NCBI GenBank assembly: GCA_949740445.1
Contig: CATJIF010000060.1
Span: 1 to 43,825 of the forward strand
Source of the DNA: an uncultured Peptostreptococcaceae bacterium
GTDB lineage: Bacteria > Bacillota > Clostridia > Peptostreptococcales > Anaerovoracaceae
DNA length: 43,825 nucleotides
Direction: 5' to 3'
The translations under genes and the position numbers were made by a program. The notes beneath the pieces are model-generated. The model was not told where the DNA came from. It worked only from the letters and a program-made list of their open reading frames with translations, and searched no databases. Positions 1 through 7,313 of this stretch are shown here, one piece after another; position 1 is the first letter of the stretch; each line of letters opens with the position of its first letter.

Positions 1-30
1 ACTACATTATGTGAATAATGTAGTTTTTTG
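1..30 (+). terminator. Rho-independent terminator at left edge
   Basis: A perfect 10-bp inverted repeat (1-10 with 15-24, loop GTGA) runs straight into a T tract, followed by a second T run at about 32-37. This is the form of an intrinsic terminator for a plus-strand gene that lies left of the window. A role for the leftward recombinase transcript cannot be judged because the flank is missing. Confidence 0.75.
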
Positions 31-178
31 TTTTTTATCCTGCGACTCTGCCAGGCAGTAAAGATGCGATGATACACTGCTGCGACAGCCCTTCGAATCT
101 TCAACCCCGCATGTATAAGGCAGGTCCCTTTCTCAGCTGTGAACGCAAGCACGGTCTCTTCGTTCAGAGAACAGACCT

Positions 179-1018
179 TCAGACCACCAGCCGAAGCCCT
201 TCGATTTTCTTCCGGTGCTCGCTTCCCGTGCTCATCAGGTAGATGCGCGTGGTGTCGATGCTGCTGTGGCCCAGGATGTCCGCCAGCCGGGCGATATCCT
301 TTTCGGCGGTGTAGAACGTGCGGGCGAAAAGCCTGCGCAGGTTGTGAGGAAACACTTTGGATGCGGCCACGCCGGCAGCCTGGCACAGCCGCTTCATGGC
401 AGCCCAGATGTTGCTGCGATGGATGGGGTTTCCGCTTTTCGTGCGAAAGAGAACGCCGGATGCGATGTTCTGCCTTCGGGCAAAGTGCAGCAGCAGCTTC
501 CGCAGCTTGCCGGGAATGAGGATATTGCGGGTTTTATTTTTGCACGAAACGACGATTTCCCCCTGCCGGATGGCTTCCACCGTAAAGTATTGCAGCTCGG
601 ACACCCGGATGCCGGTACTGCAGATGGTCTGAAGAATCAGCCACAGGCGCGGCTGGCACCTGGCAGCACTTAACAGGCGCAGGTATTCTTCTCTGCGCAG
701 CTCCTTTTCCTCCGGGCAGTAGGTCTTTTTCTGGGTTTTGACATTGCGTACCCGGCAATCCTCGCAACGGAGAAAGCGGAACAGACTGTTGAGAGATGCC
801 AGCATGGAATTGATGCTTCCCGCCCCATAGCCCCTGCCGGCCAGATGTTCTTTATAAGCGATAGTCAGCGCCCGTTCCATGGGGCGTTCTTTTGCAAAGG
901 CAAAAAAAGCGCGGGCATCGCGGAGATATTTCTCCACGGTGACCGCGCTCTTTTCTTCTTCAATAAGTTGGCTGCGATACGCTTCGATGATTTTCAGCGT
1001 CAGGATTCGTTCGTCCAT
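179..1018 (-). CDS. Tyrosine recombinase/integrase (XerC/D-like), orphan
   Basis: A 279-residue site-specific recombinase of the phage-integrase family. The N-terminal half resembles the SAM-like core-binding domain. The C-terminal half carries the full catalytic set: Arg138 in GIRVSEL, Lys at about 162 in CKNKTR, HNLRR (His225, Arg228), His251 in LGHSS and Tyr260 in TRIYL. The start is placed at 1018 because AGGAGG lies 7 nt upstream (1024-1030); an in-frame ATG at 1057 has no such site. The length is close to XerC/XerD (about 300), but no other phage or transposon gene is visible nearby, so its target is unknown. It could be a mobile-element remnant, an invertase or a second Xer-like enzyme. 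The family is certain; the role is not. Confidence 0.9.
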   Translation of the reverse strand: MDERILTLKIIEAYRSQLIEEEKSAVTVEKYLRDARAFFAFAKERPMERALTIAYKEHLAGRGYGAGSINSMLASLNSLFRFLRCEDCRVRNVKTQKKTYCPEEKELRREEYLRLLSAARCQPRLWLILQTICSTGIRVSELQYFTVEAIRQGEIVVSCKNKTRNILIPGKLRKLLLHFARRQNIASGVLFRTKSGNPIHRSNIWAAMKRLCQAAGVAASKVFPHNLRRLFARTFYTAEKDIARLADILGHSSIDTTRIYLMSTGSEHRKKIEGLRLVV

Positions 1019-1084
1019 GAAAGGGCCTCCTTGCGGTTTTTTCTTAGAATACCGCACCGGCTGCTCTTCTTACAACACAGAATT

Positions 1085-1501
1085 CTATGATTCTACATCT
1101 TCGATATGGATTCCTGGCGTTACGCTTTTGGCCAACTCCAGAACGTTATCCAGCTCCCGAGCCCGAAACACCAGCCGCCGGGACATAACGCCCCGCAGGA
1201 AGTGCACCACCACGTACTGCGGATCGGGCACCCGTTCGATGTGAATATCGGTGATTTCCTCAAACGGCCAGGAGATTTTATGCTTGTACAGAATAAAGTC
1301 ATACGCTAAAACGACGCCTTCCCGGCTGACGTAAATTTCTTTGCGGAAAATCACCGCCAGGATAAAAACCACGCCGATCATTGCCGAATACTGTTCGGAA
1401 AAGCAAATACTGAAGGCGATCAGCCCCACGCCGAAAATCAGGGTGGCAATTCTTGTGGATTTGCGCATCGCTTTATCGTCGTATGCCTGAATTCTATCCA
1501 T
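1085..1501 (-). CDS. Small membrane protein with PH-like domain, coupled to nhaC
   Basis: A 138-residue protein. A short charged N-terminus is followed by two hydrophobic segments (about residues 17-34 and 38-52), then a soluble part with alternating beta-strand character (KISWPFEEITDIHIERVPDPQ and after). This layout matches bacterial PH-like (bPH/YcxB-like) membrane proteins; I infer the fold from the pattern and recognise no specific family member. Its ATG overlaps the end of nhaC by 8 nt, so the two are probably translationally coupled and made in fixed proportion. A role as an accessory or regulatory partner of the transporter is inference. Confidence 0.75.
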   Translation of the reverse strand: MDRIQAYDDKAMRKSTRIATLIFGVGLIAFSICFSEQYSAMIGVVFILAVIFRKEIYVSREGVVLAYDFILYKHKISWPFEEITDIHIERVPDPQYVVVHFLRGVMSRRLVFRARELDNVLELAKSVTPGIHIEDVES

Positions 1502-2951
1502 TGCGCTGTTCAGCCTTTCTCTTTGCTTTCAGTTCCTTGATTTCCGCTCTGGTTTTTCCATCGTATTCCTTGTACTTAATGCCGATGCCCAGGTAGGATA
1601 TGACGATAGCCAGCACGGGGTTGATCAGATTCATAAATGCGTAAGGCATAAAGGCCCAGTTGGATACGCCCAGGGTAGCGGACTGATAAGCGCCGCATCC
1701 GTTCCAGGGGATCATCGGCGACCAGAGGGTTGCGCCATCTTCTGTGGTTCTGGACAAGAAGCTTCTGCTCAGCCCCTTTTCGTCGAAAGCCTTCATGTAC
1801 ATTCTTCCCGGCACCAGAATAGCCAGGTACTGGTCGGTCAATACCACATCGCAGATAATGCCAGTAACGATGGTGCACAGCACCAGGCCGCCTACGGTCT
1901 TTACCCGCTTGATCAGCCCGCCCAGCAGAACCTCGATAAACCCGCACTTCTCCAGCACGCCGCCAAAGAACAGGGCGAACATAATCAGGGAAATGGTCCA
2001 CATCATGGAGTCGATGCCGCCTCTGTTCAGCAGGCTGTCGGTTACTTCGTTGCCGGATTCGATGCTGTAGCCTGTCTGCAGGCCGCCGAATACATCCGAG
2101 AAGCTGGCGCCCTGGGCTACCATGGCGACCACGCATCCGCAAGCCGCAGCTAAAAGCAGCGAGGGGATGGCCGGAATTTTCTTTACAGCGCCGAAGATAA
2201 CTACCAGTACCGGCGCGATAATCCACGGCGACAGATAGAAATTATCTGCAATGGCATTCTGGATATCCAGCGCCAAAGAAGCGTCGTAGCCGGATTCGTC
2301 GATAACGATAGCCCCTACGATGCCGTAGAGCACCAGCGAAATGAGAAACGACGGGATGGTAGTCGTCACCATGGCGCTGACGTGATCGTACAGCGGCGTT
2401 TCCGCTCCCGCAGCCGCTACGTTTGTGCTATCGGATAACGGCGACAATTTATCTCCGGTATAGGCTCCGGAAATAACCATGCCTGCGGCCAGGGCCGGAT
2501 TGATGCCAAGGCCCATGGCAATGCCCATCAGGGCCACGCCCACCGTACCGGAAGCGGTCCAGGACGAGCCGGTGGCCAGGCCTACGATGGCGGTGAGGAG
2601 CGCGCCCACCACTAAGAATGCGCCCGGCGAAATGATTTCCAGGCCGTAATATACCATGGCCGGCATGGTTCCCGACCAGACCCAGGAGCCGATCAGCATG
2701 CCCACGCACATAATGATAAGAAATGCTTCTACGGTTCTGCAGATGCTGTCAAAGGCTCCTGCTGCGATGTCCGCCCAGGAATACCCGCATCGAACAGCCA
2801 CAAGCGATGCCACAATGCAGGATGCGACGATGGGCATGTGCGGGTCCAACCCCCACTTTACCGTGCTTAAAATGATGATAACCATCATAAAGACGATGGG
2901 GATCAGCGCTTCCCATATCTTAGGCAGCCGCGGCTTTCTTTGTTCAGTCAT
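1494..2951 (-). CDS. nhaC: NhaC-family Na+/H+ antiporter
   Basis: A 485-residue polytopic membrane protein of the NhaC family. The family signature GAYTGDKLSPLSDSTNVAAA is present near residue 165, with about 11-12 hydrophobic segments and a basic C-terminal tail. Known relatives exchange Na+ for H+, and some exchange organic acids (MleN malate/lactate), so the substrate is not fixed by homology. The start at 2951 is backed by AGGAGG 9 nt upstream. The gene lies directly downstream of a sigma-54 activator gene and carries a -24/-12 promoter (2991-3006), so expression is probably switched on by the neighbouring two-component system. It overlaps the next gene by 8 nt. Confidence 0.92.
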   Translation of the reverse strand: MTEQRKPRLPKIWEALIPIVFMMVIIILSTVKWGLDPHMPIVASCIVASLVAVRCGYSWADIAAGAFDSICRTVEAFLIIMCVGMLIGSWVWSGTMPAMVYYGLEIISPGAFLVVGALLTAIVGLATGSSWTASGTVGVALMGIAMGLGINPALAAGMVISGAYTGDKLSPLSDSTNVAAAGAETPLYDHVSAMVTTTIPSFLISLVLYGIVGAIVIDESGYDASLALDIQNAIADNFYLSPWIIAPVLVVIFGAVKKIPAIPSLLLAAACGCVVAMVAQGASFSDVFGGLQTGYSIESGNEVTDSLLNRGGIDSMMWTISLIMFALFFGGVLEKCGFIEVLLGGLIKRVKTVGGLVLCTIVTGIICDVVLTDQYLAILVPGRMYMKAFDEKGLSRSFLSRTTEDGATLWSPMIPWNGCGAYQSATLGVSNWAFMPYAFMNLINPVLAIVISYLGIGIKYKEYDGKTRAEIKELKAKRKAEQRNG

Positions 2952-2990
2952 TTGAAAAGTCCTCCTTTTTCACTGTTTGATATTATAAAC

Positions 2991-3006
2991 AGCAAAAAAC
3001 ATGCCA
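2991..3006 (-). promoter_or_regulatory. Sigma-54 (-24/-12) promoter of nhaC
   Basis: On the minus strand the sequence is TGGCATG-TTTT-TTGCT, matching the sigma-54 consensus TGGCAcg-N4-TTGCw at both invariant dinucleotides (GG at -24, GC at -12) with correct spacing. Transcription would start near 2980, about 30 nt before the nhaC ATG and just upstream of its ribosome binding site. The next gene upstream encodes a sigma-54-dependent activator, which makes a chance match unlikely. Confidence 0.85.
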
Positions 3007-3041
3007 TCGACAGAAGTTTCCGCATTTCGCCATTTTTCAGG

Positions 3042-3094
3042 CGCAGGCGGGTGCGAATGCCCGCAGGTGCAGGAGGATTTACGAAAAATTTTTC
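3042..3094 (-). promoter_or_regulatory. Candidate activator binding sites upstream of nhaC
   Basis: Two dyads lie 35-90 nt upstream of the -24 box. One is GCGGG-N8-CCCGC centred near 3056, with weaker outer symmetry GCnC...GnGC. The other is the 12-bp palindrome GAAAAATTTTTC at 3083-3094. Sigma-54 activators bind such sites at about this distance. Which dyad, if either, is the true operator cannot be told from one copy. Confidence 0.45.
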
Positions 3095-3118
3095 ACAGTT
3101 TTTATTTCTATGCGAAAT

Positions 3119-4492
3119 TTATTTCACGGTTTTCGGGTCAATGGCGTATTCGCCCAGTTTATTCCACAGCTGTCGTGCAGTAATGCCCAGCATGGCCGCG
3201 CATCTGGTTACATTTCCCTCGGCAGCTTTCAGCGCTTTTTTAATGTAGTGTTTTTCGAAGTCCGCACGGGCCTCCTTCAGCGTACCGCCCTGCGCTGGCG
3301 GCAGCGCCGCTTCCGCATAGGCCCGGCACAGCGGCTGCTGGAAGTCGTCTATTGTAATCCGCCCGCCGTCGCTTAAGGCGACCATGCGCTCGATCATATT
3401 TTTCAGCTCCCGCACATTTCCCGGATAATCGTAGTCCAGAAGCATGGCCATCACCTGTCCGTCGATATACGTTATTTTCTTTTTCTGCTCCATTTCCGTC
3501 TTGCGCAGGAAAAATTCGATGAGGCCGGCTAAATCTTCCTTTCGTTGCCGAATCGGCGGAATTACCATGGTTAGCGTATTGATTCTGTACAGCAGATCCT
3601 CCCGGAACCTGCCTGCGGCAATCTCTTGTTCCAGCGATTTATTCGTCGCGGAAATCAGCCGCACGTCTAGGTCGATGGATTTGTTTCCACCGATGCGTTC
3701 GATGCGCCTGGTTTCCAGCGCCCGCAGCAGCTTTCCCTGCATGCTGATGGGCAGATCGCCGATTTCATCCAAAAAGAGCGTGCCGAAATTCGCCTCTTCA
3801 AACTTTCCGACGCGCTTAGTTACCGCCCCCGTAAAGGCCCCCTTTTCGTGGCCGAACAGCTCCGATTCGATCACCCCTTCGGGAAACGCCTGGCAGTTGA
3901 TGGGAACAAAGGGCTCTCCCCTGCGCGTGCCCCGGTTGTGGATGTAATGGGCAAAGACCTCCTTGCCTACGCCGGATTCTCCTAAAAGCAGCACGTTGAT
4001 ATTGGTATCTGCCGTCTTGTCGCAGAGATCCAAAAGCCGCAGATACCGGTCGTTTTTCGACTGTAAAAAGACATCCTCGCCGCTCTGATGGCGCAGCAGA
4101 ATATCGCTTTTTTCCGCCAGCCGCTTCAGTTTTGCAAGTCGTTCCACCTTCGTCAGCAATTCCTCCAGGTCGCTGCTTTTTACAAAGTAATCCTTAGCGC
4201 CGTACTTGATGGCATCCACGGCGCTTTCAATCGAGCCGTAGGCGGTCATCACGATGATGTCGATTTCCCCGTGCTCCACCGCCAGCCGCCGAATCAGCTC
4301 CTCGCCGTCCATCCCCGGCATGCGCAGGTCGGTAATCACCAGGTGCACCTCGTTTTCTTCGATCTGCTGCAAGGCCTCCAACCCGTTGGAACAAGCGGCG
4401 GTATGATAGCCTCGCCGCTTTAAAATCATGGAAACCACTTTCTGATATTCCGGTTCGTCATCTACAATTAAAATCCTATATCCCGTTTTCAT
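3119..4492 (-). CDS. NtrC-family sigma-54-dependent response regulator
   Basis: A 457-residue three-domain activator. The receiver domain (1-120) has the acidic pair D11/D12, phospho-acceptor Asp55 and Lys105. The AAA+ domain (about 140-380) has Walker A GESGVGKE (171-178), the sigma-54 contact loop GAFTGA (218-223) and Walker B GTLFLDEIG (237-245). A Fis-type helix-turn-helix closes the protein (about 425-450, GNVTRCAAMLGITARQLWNKL). All residues needed for phosphorylation, ATP hydrolysis and sigma-54 contact are present. The gene overlaps the upstream kinase by 17 nt, so the pair is one operon. Its most likely target is the -24/-12 promoter of the adjacent nhaC. Confidence 0.95.
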   Translation of the reverse strand: MKTGYRILIVDDEPEYQKVVSMILKRRGYHTAACSNGLEALQQIEENEVHLVITDLRMPGMDGEELIRRLAVEHGEIDIIVMTAYGSIESAVDAIKYGAKDYFVKSSDLEELLTKVERLAKLKRLAEKSDILLRHQSGEDVFLQSKNDRYLRLLDLCDKTADTNINVLLLGESGVGKEVFAHYIHNRGTRRGEPFVPINCQAFPEGVIESELFGHEKGAFTGAVTKRVGKFEEANFGTLFLDEIGDLPISMQGKLLRALETRRIERIGGNKSIDLDVRLISATNKSLEQEIAAGRFREDLLYRINTLTMVIPPIRQRKEDLAGLIEFFLRKTEMEQKKKITYIDGQVMAMLLDYDYPGNVRELKNMIERMVALSDGGRITIDDFQQPLCRAYAEAALPPAQGGTLKEARADFEKHYIKKALKAAEGNVTRCAAMLGITARQLWNKLGEYAIDPKTVK

Positions 4493-6458
4493 GCTCTGTT
4501 CTCTCCGTTTTTACCGGTATCTCCACATAAAACACCGTGCCCTCGTTTGGGGCGCTCTCCGCGCGGATGCTTCCGCCGGCCTGTTCGATCTGCGAATGTA
4601 CGATATAAAGCCCCAGGCCCGTGCCCCGTTCCTTGCTGGTATAAAAGGGGTTAAAAATCTCCAAAAGCCTTCTGCTGTCGATGCCGCAGCCGTTATCTTT
4701 AAATACCATGTTCAGCGCCTTTGCCCCGATGTGTACGGAAATGTCGATGTTCCGCTGCCCTTCTGTGTATTGCAAGGCATCTATGCTGTTGTTTAACAGG
4801 TTGATGATGGTGATTTTCAGAAGTTCGCCGTTAATCAGCACCAGCGGCGTCTCTCCTGTCATCTGCAGCGAGGCTTCTATTTTATCCTTCTCCAGCTGTT
4901 TCTTTTCCAGAAAGAGAATATTTTTAATCAGCTCTTCCACGTCGATTTTTTTATATTCTTCCCCGGACAGCCGGGAAAATTTCAGCAGGCTTTCGATGAG
5001 GTTGTTGATCCGCTTGATCGAATCGTCGATGACGCAAAGCGCATGCGCCCCCTCCTCCTCGCCTGCGGCTAGATCCTTGATGAGAAACATATAGCTTTTA
5101 ATCAGTCCCAGCGGGTTGCGGATCTCGTGGGCAAGTCCTGCCGACAGCTGCCCTACAGCGATCAGTTTTTCTTCCTGGATATTGCGGATTTCGTTCATGT
5201 ATCTCTGCGTGCAGTCCGCGATAATGTACAGCCGCTTTTCTTTTCCGCCCAGGTCGATGGTGTTTTTCGTATAGTAGTGCCCGTTCCATTTATACACCTT
5301 TTCATCGTCGTGCTGCAGGTAGGGCAGAATCGCATCGTTGCAGTGTATGCTGGTGTGCAGCAGCTCGTGTTTTCCAACCCCGATAATCCTGCAGATTTCA
5401 TCGTTGACTTCCAGGATTGTGCCATCCTGGCCAGCGATGACAAGCCCCTGGTTGAGCGTGTCGATAATCAGGCGCAGCTGCTCTTTGCTGTTAAAAAGCT
5501 CCCTCGTTTTTTCCGTCACTTTCTTTGCTGTAGAGAGATTCCAGAGGGTAAATACGGCCCCGCACAGGAGGAAGAAGAATCCCACGTGATAAATCAGGTC
5601 TACCTCTGTCATATCTACAATTTCCGGCTCCATGGCGCCAAACCACTTGCTCTGCGTTTTGGTAATCAGGTTTTTCTTCTTCATGGAAAGCACGGCTTTG
5701 TTGAAGGCATCGAGAAGCGATGCGTTGCAGGCGTGCAGCGCCACGCAGATTTCTCTGCGCGAAAAGGAATACCGCAGGAATTTATAATAGCGGTTGCTTC
5801 TCTGCTGATTGATCAGATACGACAGCTTCGTTTCGTCGCCCGCTACCGCTGCCACCTGATTGCTGTCCAGCATGGCCAGGGACTCTTGAAAATCCGCTGC
5901 GTAAACGACGCTGACTCCCTTGCTGCCGTAAAGCTCTATAATTCGCTCGGCAACGCCTTCCTCGCCTCGTTCTACTGCAATCCGCACATCCCGCAGCTGG
6001 TTGATGTGCTCCAGCTCGGAATTTTCCCGAACCAGCATTTTGCCGTGCATGATGTACAGCGGTTCTGTAAAGAGATATTCCCCTTCGGGCATCTGGCTTT
6101 TGTCCACGATTGCCGCCTGGATTTCTCCCGTCTCAAAATCCCGCGCCAGGTTCTCTTCCTGGTCCAGCCGGATGTCCATATCGTTTTCCAGTTCCACGGA
6201 AAGCTGATTGATGAAATCAATAAAAATCCCGTCATTTTGCTGATTTTCATTGACAAAGGACAGCGGCAGGTCGTTATACCGGACGCCGCAGGTGATGTGT
6301 TCTTTGCTGAAATAGTCCTTTTGTTCGGGCGTCAGATCTGCGCTGTATCTCATGTAATCAATCCAGTTGAGATTATAGCGGATCAACATATTGATGGATG
6401 CGCCAAACCACAGCAGCAGTATGGTTGCCGCTACGATAAAGGAAATGCTCTTTCTCAT
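4476..6458 (-). CDS. Membrane sensor histidine kinase with solute-binding-like sensor domain
   Basis: A 660-residue kinase. An N-terminal membrane anchor (about 5-28) precedes an extracytoplasmic domain of about 240 residues that reads like a family-3 solute-binding protein (ITCGVRYNDLPLSFVNENQQNDGIFIDFI...). A second membrane segment (about 290-310), a PAS domain (about 330-430), HisKA with His444 in AHEIRNP, and HATPase_c with N box (NLLNNSIDAL), DNGCGID and GTGLGL follow. Family-3 binding proteins mostly bind amino acids or similar small polar ligands, so a ligand of that type is likely (inference). The start at 6458 has AGGAGA about 12 nt upstream. The gene forms an operon with the NtrC-type regulator (17-nt overlap). 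Domain order resembles other kinases paired with sigma-54 activators. Confidence 0.93.
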   Translation of the reverse strand: MRKSISFIVAATILLLWFGASINMLIRYNLNWIDYMRYSADLTPEQKDYFSKEHITCGVRYNDLPLSFVNENQQNDGIFIDFINQLSVELENDMDIRLDQEENLARDFETGEIQAAIVDKSQMPEGEYLFTEPLYIMHGKMLVRENSELEHINQLRDVRIAVERGEEGVAERIIELYGSKGVSVVYAADFQESLAMLDSNQVAAVAGDETKLSYLINQQRSNRYYKFLRYSFSRREICVALHACNASLLDAFNKAVLSMKKKNLITKTQSKWFGAMEPEIVDMTEVDLIYHVGFFFLLCGAVFTLWNLSTAKKVTEKTRELFNSKEQLRLIIDTLNQGLVIAGQDGTILEVNDEICRIIGVGKHELLHTSIHCNDAILPYLQHDDEKVYKWNGHYYTKNTIDLGGKEKRLYIIADCTQRYMNEIRNIQEEKLIAVGQLSAGLAHEIRNPLGLIKSYMFLIKDLAAGEEEGAHALCVIDDSIKRINNLIESLLKFSRLSGEEYKKIDVEELIKNILFLEKKQLEKDKIEASLQMTGETPLVLINGELLKITIINLLNNSIDALQYTEGQRNIDISVHIGAKALNMVFKDNGCGIDSRRLLEIFNPFYTSKERGTGLGLYIVHSQIEQAGGSIRAESAPNEGTVFYVEIPVKTERTEHENGI

Positions 6459-6622
6459 AAAATTTCAGGCTTTCTCCTGCGCACAAGCGTGCAACAAGGC
6501 AGAGGAAGTTCGATTTATTTAGATAGTTTATCACATTTAGCTGCGCATTTCTACTGCAAACCCGTTCTTCCGCAAACAATCTCTGGAAAAATTTTGAAAA
6601 ACGGATTCCCTGTCAGAAAGCA

Positions 6623-6651
6623 TTTACTTTTTCGTCAAAAAGGGCTAAAAT
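6623..6651 (+). promoter_or_regulatory. Sigma-A-type promoter of the lipoprotein gene
   Basis: TTTACT (6623-6628), a 17-nt spacer and TAAAAT (6646-6651) lie 32 nt before the lipoprotein ATG at 6684, with GGAG at about 6672. Boxes and spacing fit the housekeeping consensus. The rest of the 6459-6683 gap holds nothing else I can name. Confidence 0.6.
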
Positions 6652-6683
6652 AAAAGATACGTTACAAATAAAGGAGTACACTT

Positions 6684-7178
6684 ATGAAAAAACAACAGCT
6701 GCTTTCCGGCCTCCTGGCCTGTATAACGCTGCTTTCTGTCGGCTGCGGAAGCTCCGACGGCAGCGGAATCCTTCCCCCTTCTAAAAATTTAGATGCCTAC
6801 GAGAGCAAAGAGGCGGCCCATCAGGTCATCTGGGGCGAGCTGGAAGAGTATGAAGGCGAGGTCGTCTGGGGCGAGCTGACCATCGATCAGCAGTCCCTGG
6901 TACATTACCCTGCCGTGGATCGCAGCAAGGTCTACTGGATCGACAGCGGCGACTATTTTCACGCCATGACCTGGTGCTACGGTCTGGAAAAGGACATCGA
7001 AGATACGGGAGATTCGGATGTAAAGCACGCCTCCAGCAGCAAAGCCGTGCTGGAAGGCACGACTGCCTGCAGCAAGTGCGTGGGCACCGACCCCCTGCCC
7101 CGCCTGCGCAAGCTGTTCTTTGGAACGGTCAAGGACCGCGACGAGGAAGCCGCCGCTGAAAGCAACGGCGAAGAATAA
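6684..7178 (+). CDS. Lipoprotein with C-terminal His/Cys CxxC motif
   Basis: A 164-residue protein with a type II signal peptide: MKKQQ, a hydrophobic core, and lipobox SVGC with the lipidated Cys at 21. The mature part is acidic, contains two WGEL repeats (about 50-70), and then VYWIDSGDYFHAMTWCYGLEKD followed by TTACSKCVG. That spacing (V-Y-x-x-x-S-G-x-x-x-H...C...L...CxxC) matches a short metal-binding-like motif seen at the end of many secreted or membrane proteins of Firmicutes (forms such as VYWT-G-x-x-YH..C..L......C..C). I see the pattern but know no function for it. The gene stands alone with its own promoter and terminator. Ribosome binding site AAGGAG is 9 nt before the ATG. Confidence 0.85.
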   Translation: MKKQQLLSGLLACITLLSVGCGSSDGSGILPPSKNLDAYESKEAAHQVIWGELEEYEGEVVWGELTIDQQSLVHYPAVDRSKVYWIDSGDYFHAMTWCYGLEKDIEDTGDSDVKHASSSKAVLEGTTACSKCVGTDPLPRLRKLFFGTVKDRDEEAAAESNGEE

Positions 7179-7184
7179 CCTTTA

Positions 7185-7240
7185 TCCGGTGATTTCCGAC
7201 GATTTTCGATAGTCTCCGATGACTTCGATAGCTGCGATGG
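7185..7240. repeat. Degenerate 10-bp direct repeats
   Basis: After the lipoprotein stop codon the sequence cycles through tccggtgatt, tccgacgatt, ttcgatagtc, tccgatgact, tcgatagctg, cgatgg, a loose tandem of roughly 10-bp units sharing TCCGAnGAyT. It lies between the stop codon and the terminator. Confidence 0.45.
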
Positions 7241-7266
7241 TTTTTGCATCGACGGCGGACAGAAAC

Positions 7267-7295
7267 CCCCGGCCTCTTGCGGCCGGGGTTGTTTT
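7267..7295 (+). terminator. Terminator after the lipoprotein gene
   Basis: CCCCGGCC (7267-7274) pairs with GGCCGGGG (7281-7288) around loop TCTTGC, followed by TTGTTTT. It ends the plus-strand lipoprotein transcript. It faces the convergent symporter gene ending at 7314 and could also stop that transcript, though its minus-side T tract is poor. Confidence 0.75.
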
Positions 7296-7313
7296 CATCC
7301 TGTATTTCCTATC

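Noticed and set aside
1-178. Attachment or dif-like site beside the recombinase
   Set aside because: No pair of 11-bp Xer-type arms or matching direct repeat was found in the visible flank.
5127-6653. Long plus-strand open frame of 508 codons
   Set aside because: It lies antisense to the sensor kinase, whose domains and motifs are unambiguous; the plus-strand product has no recognisable domain and no good RBS.
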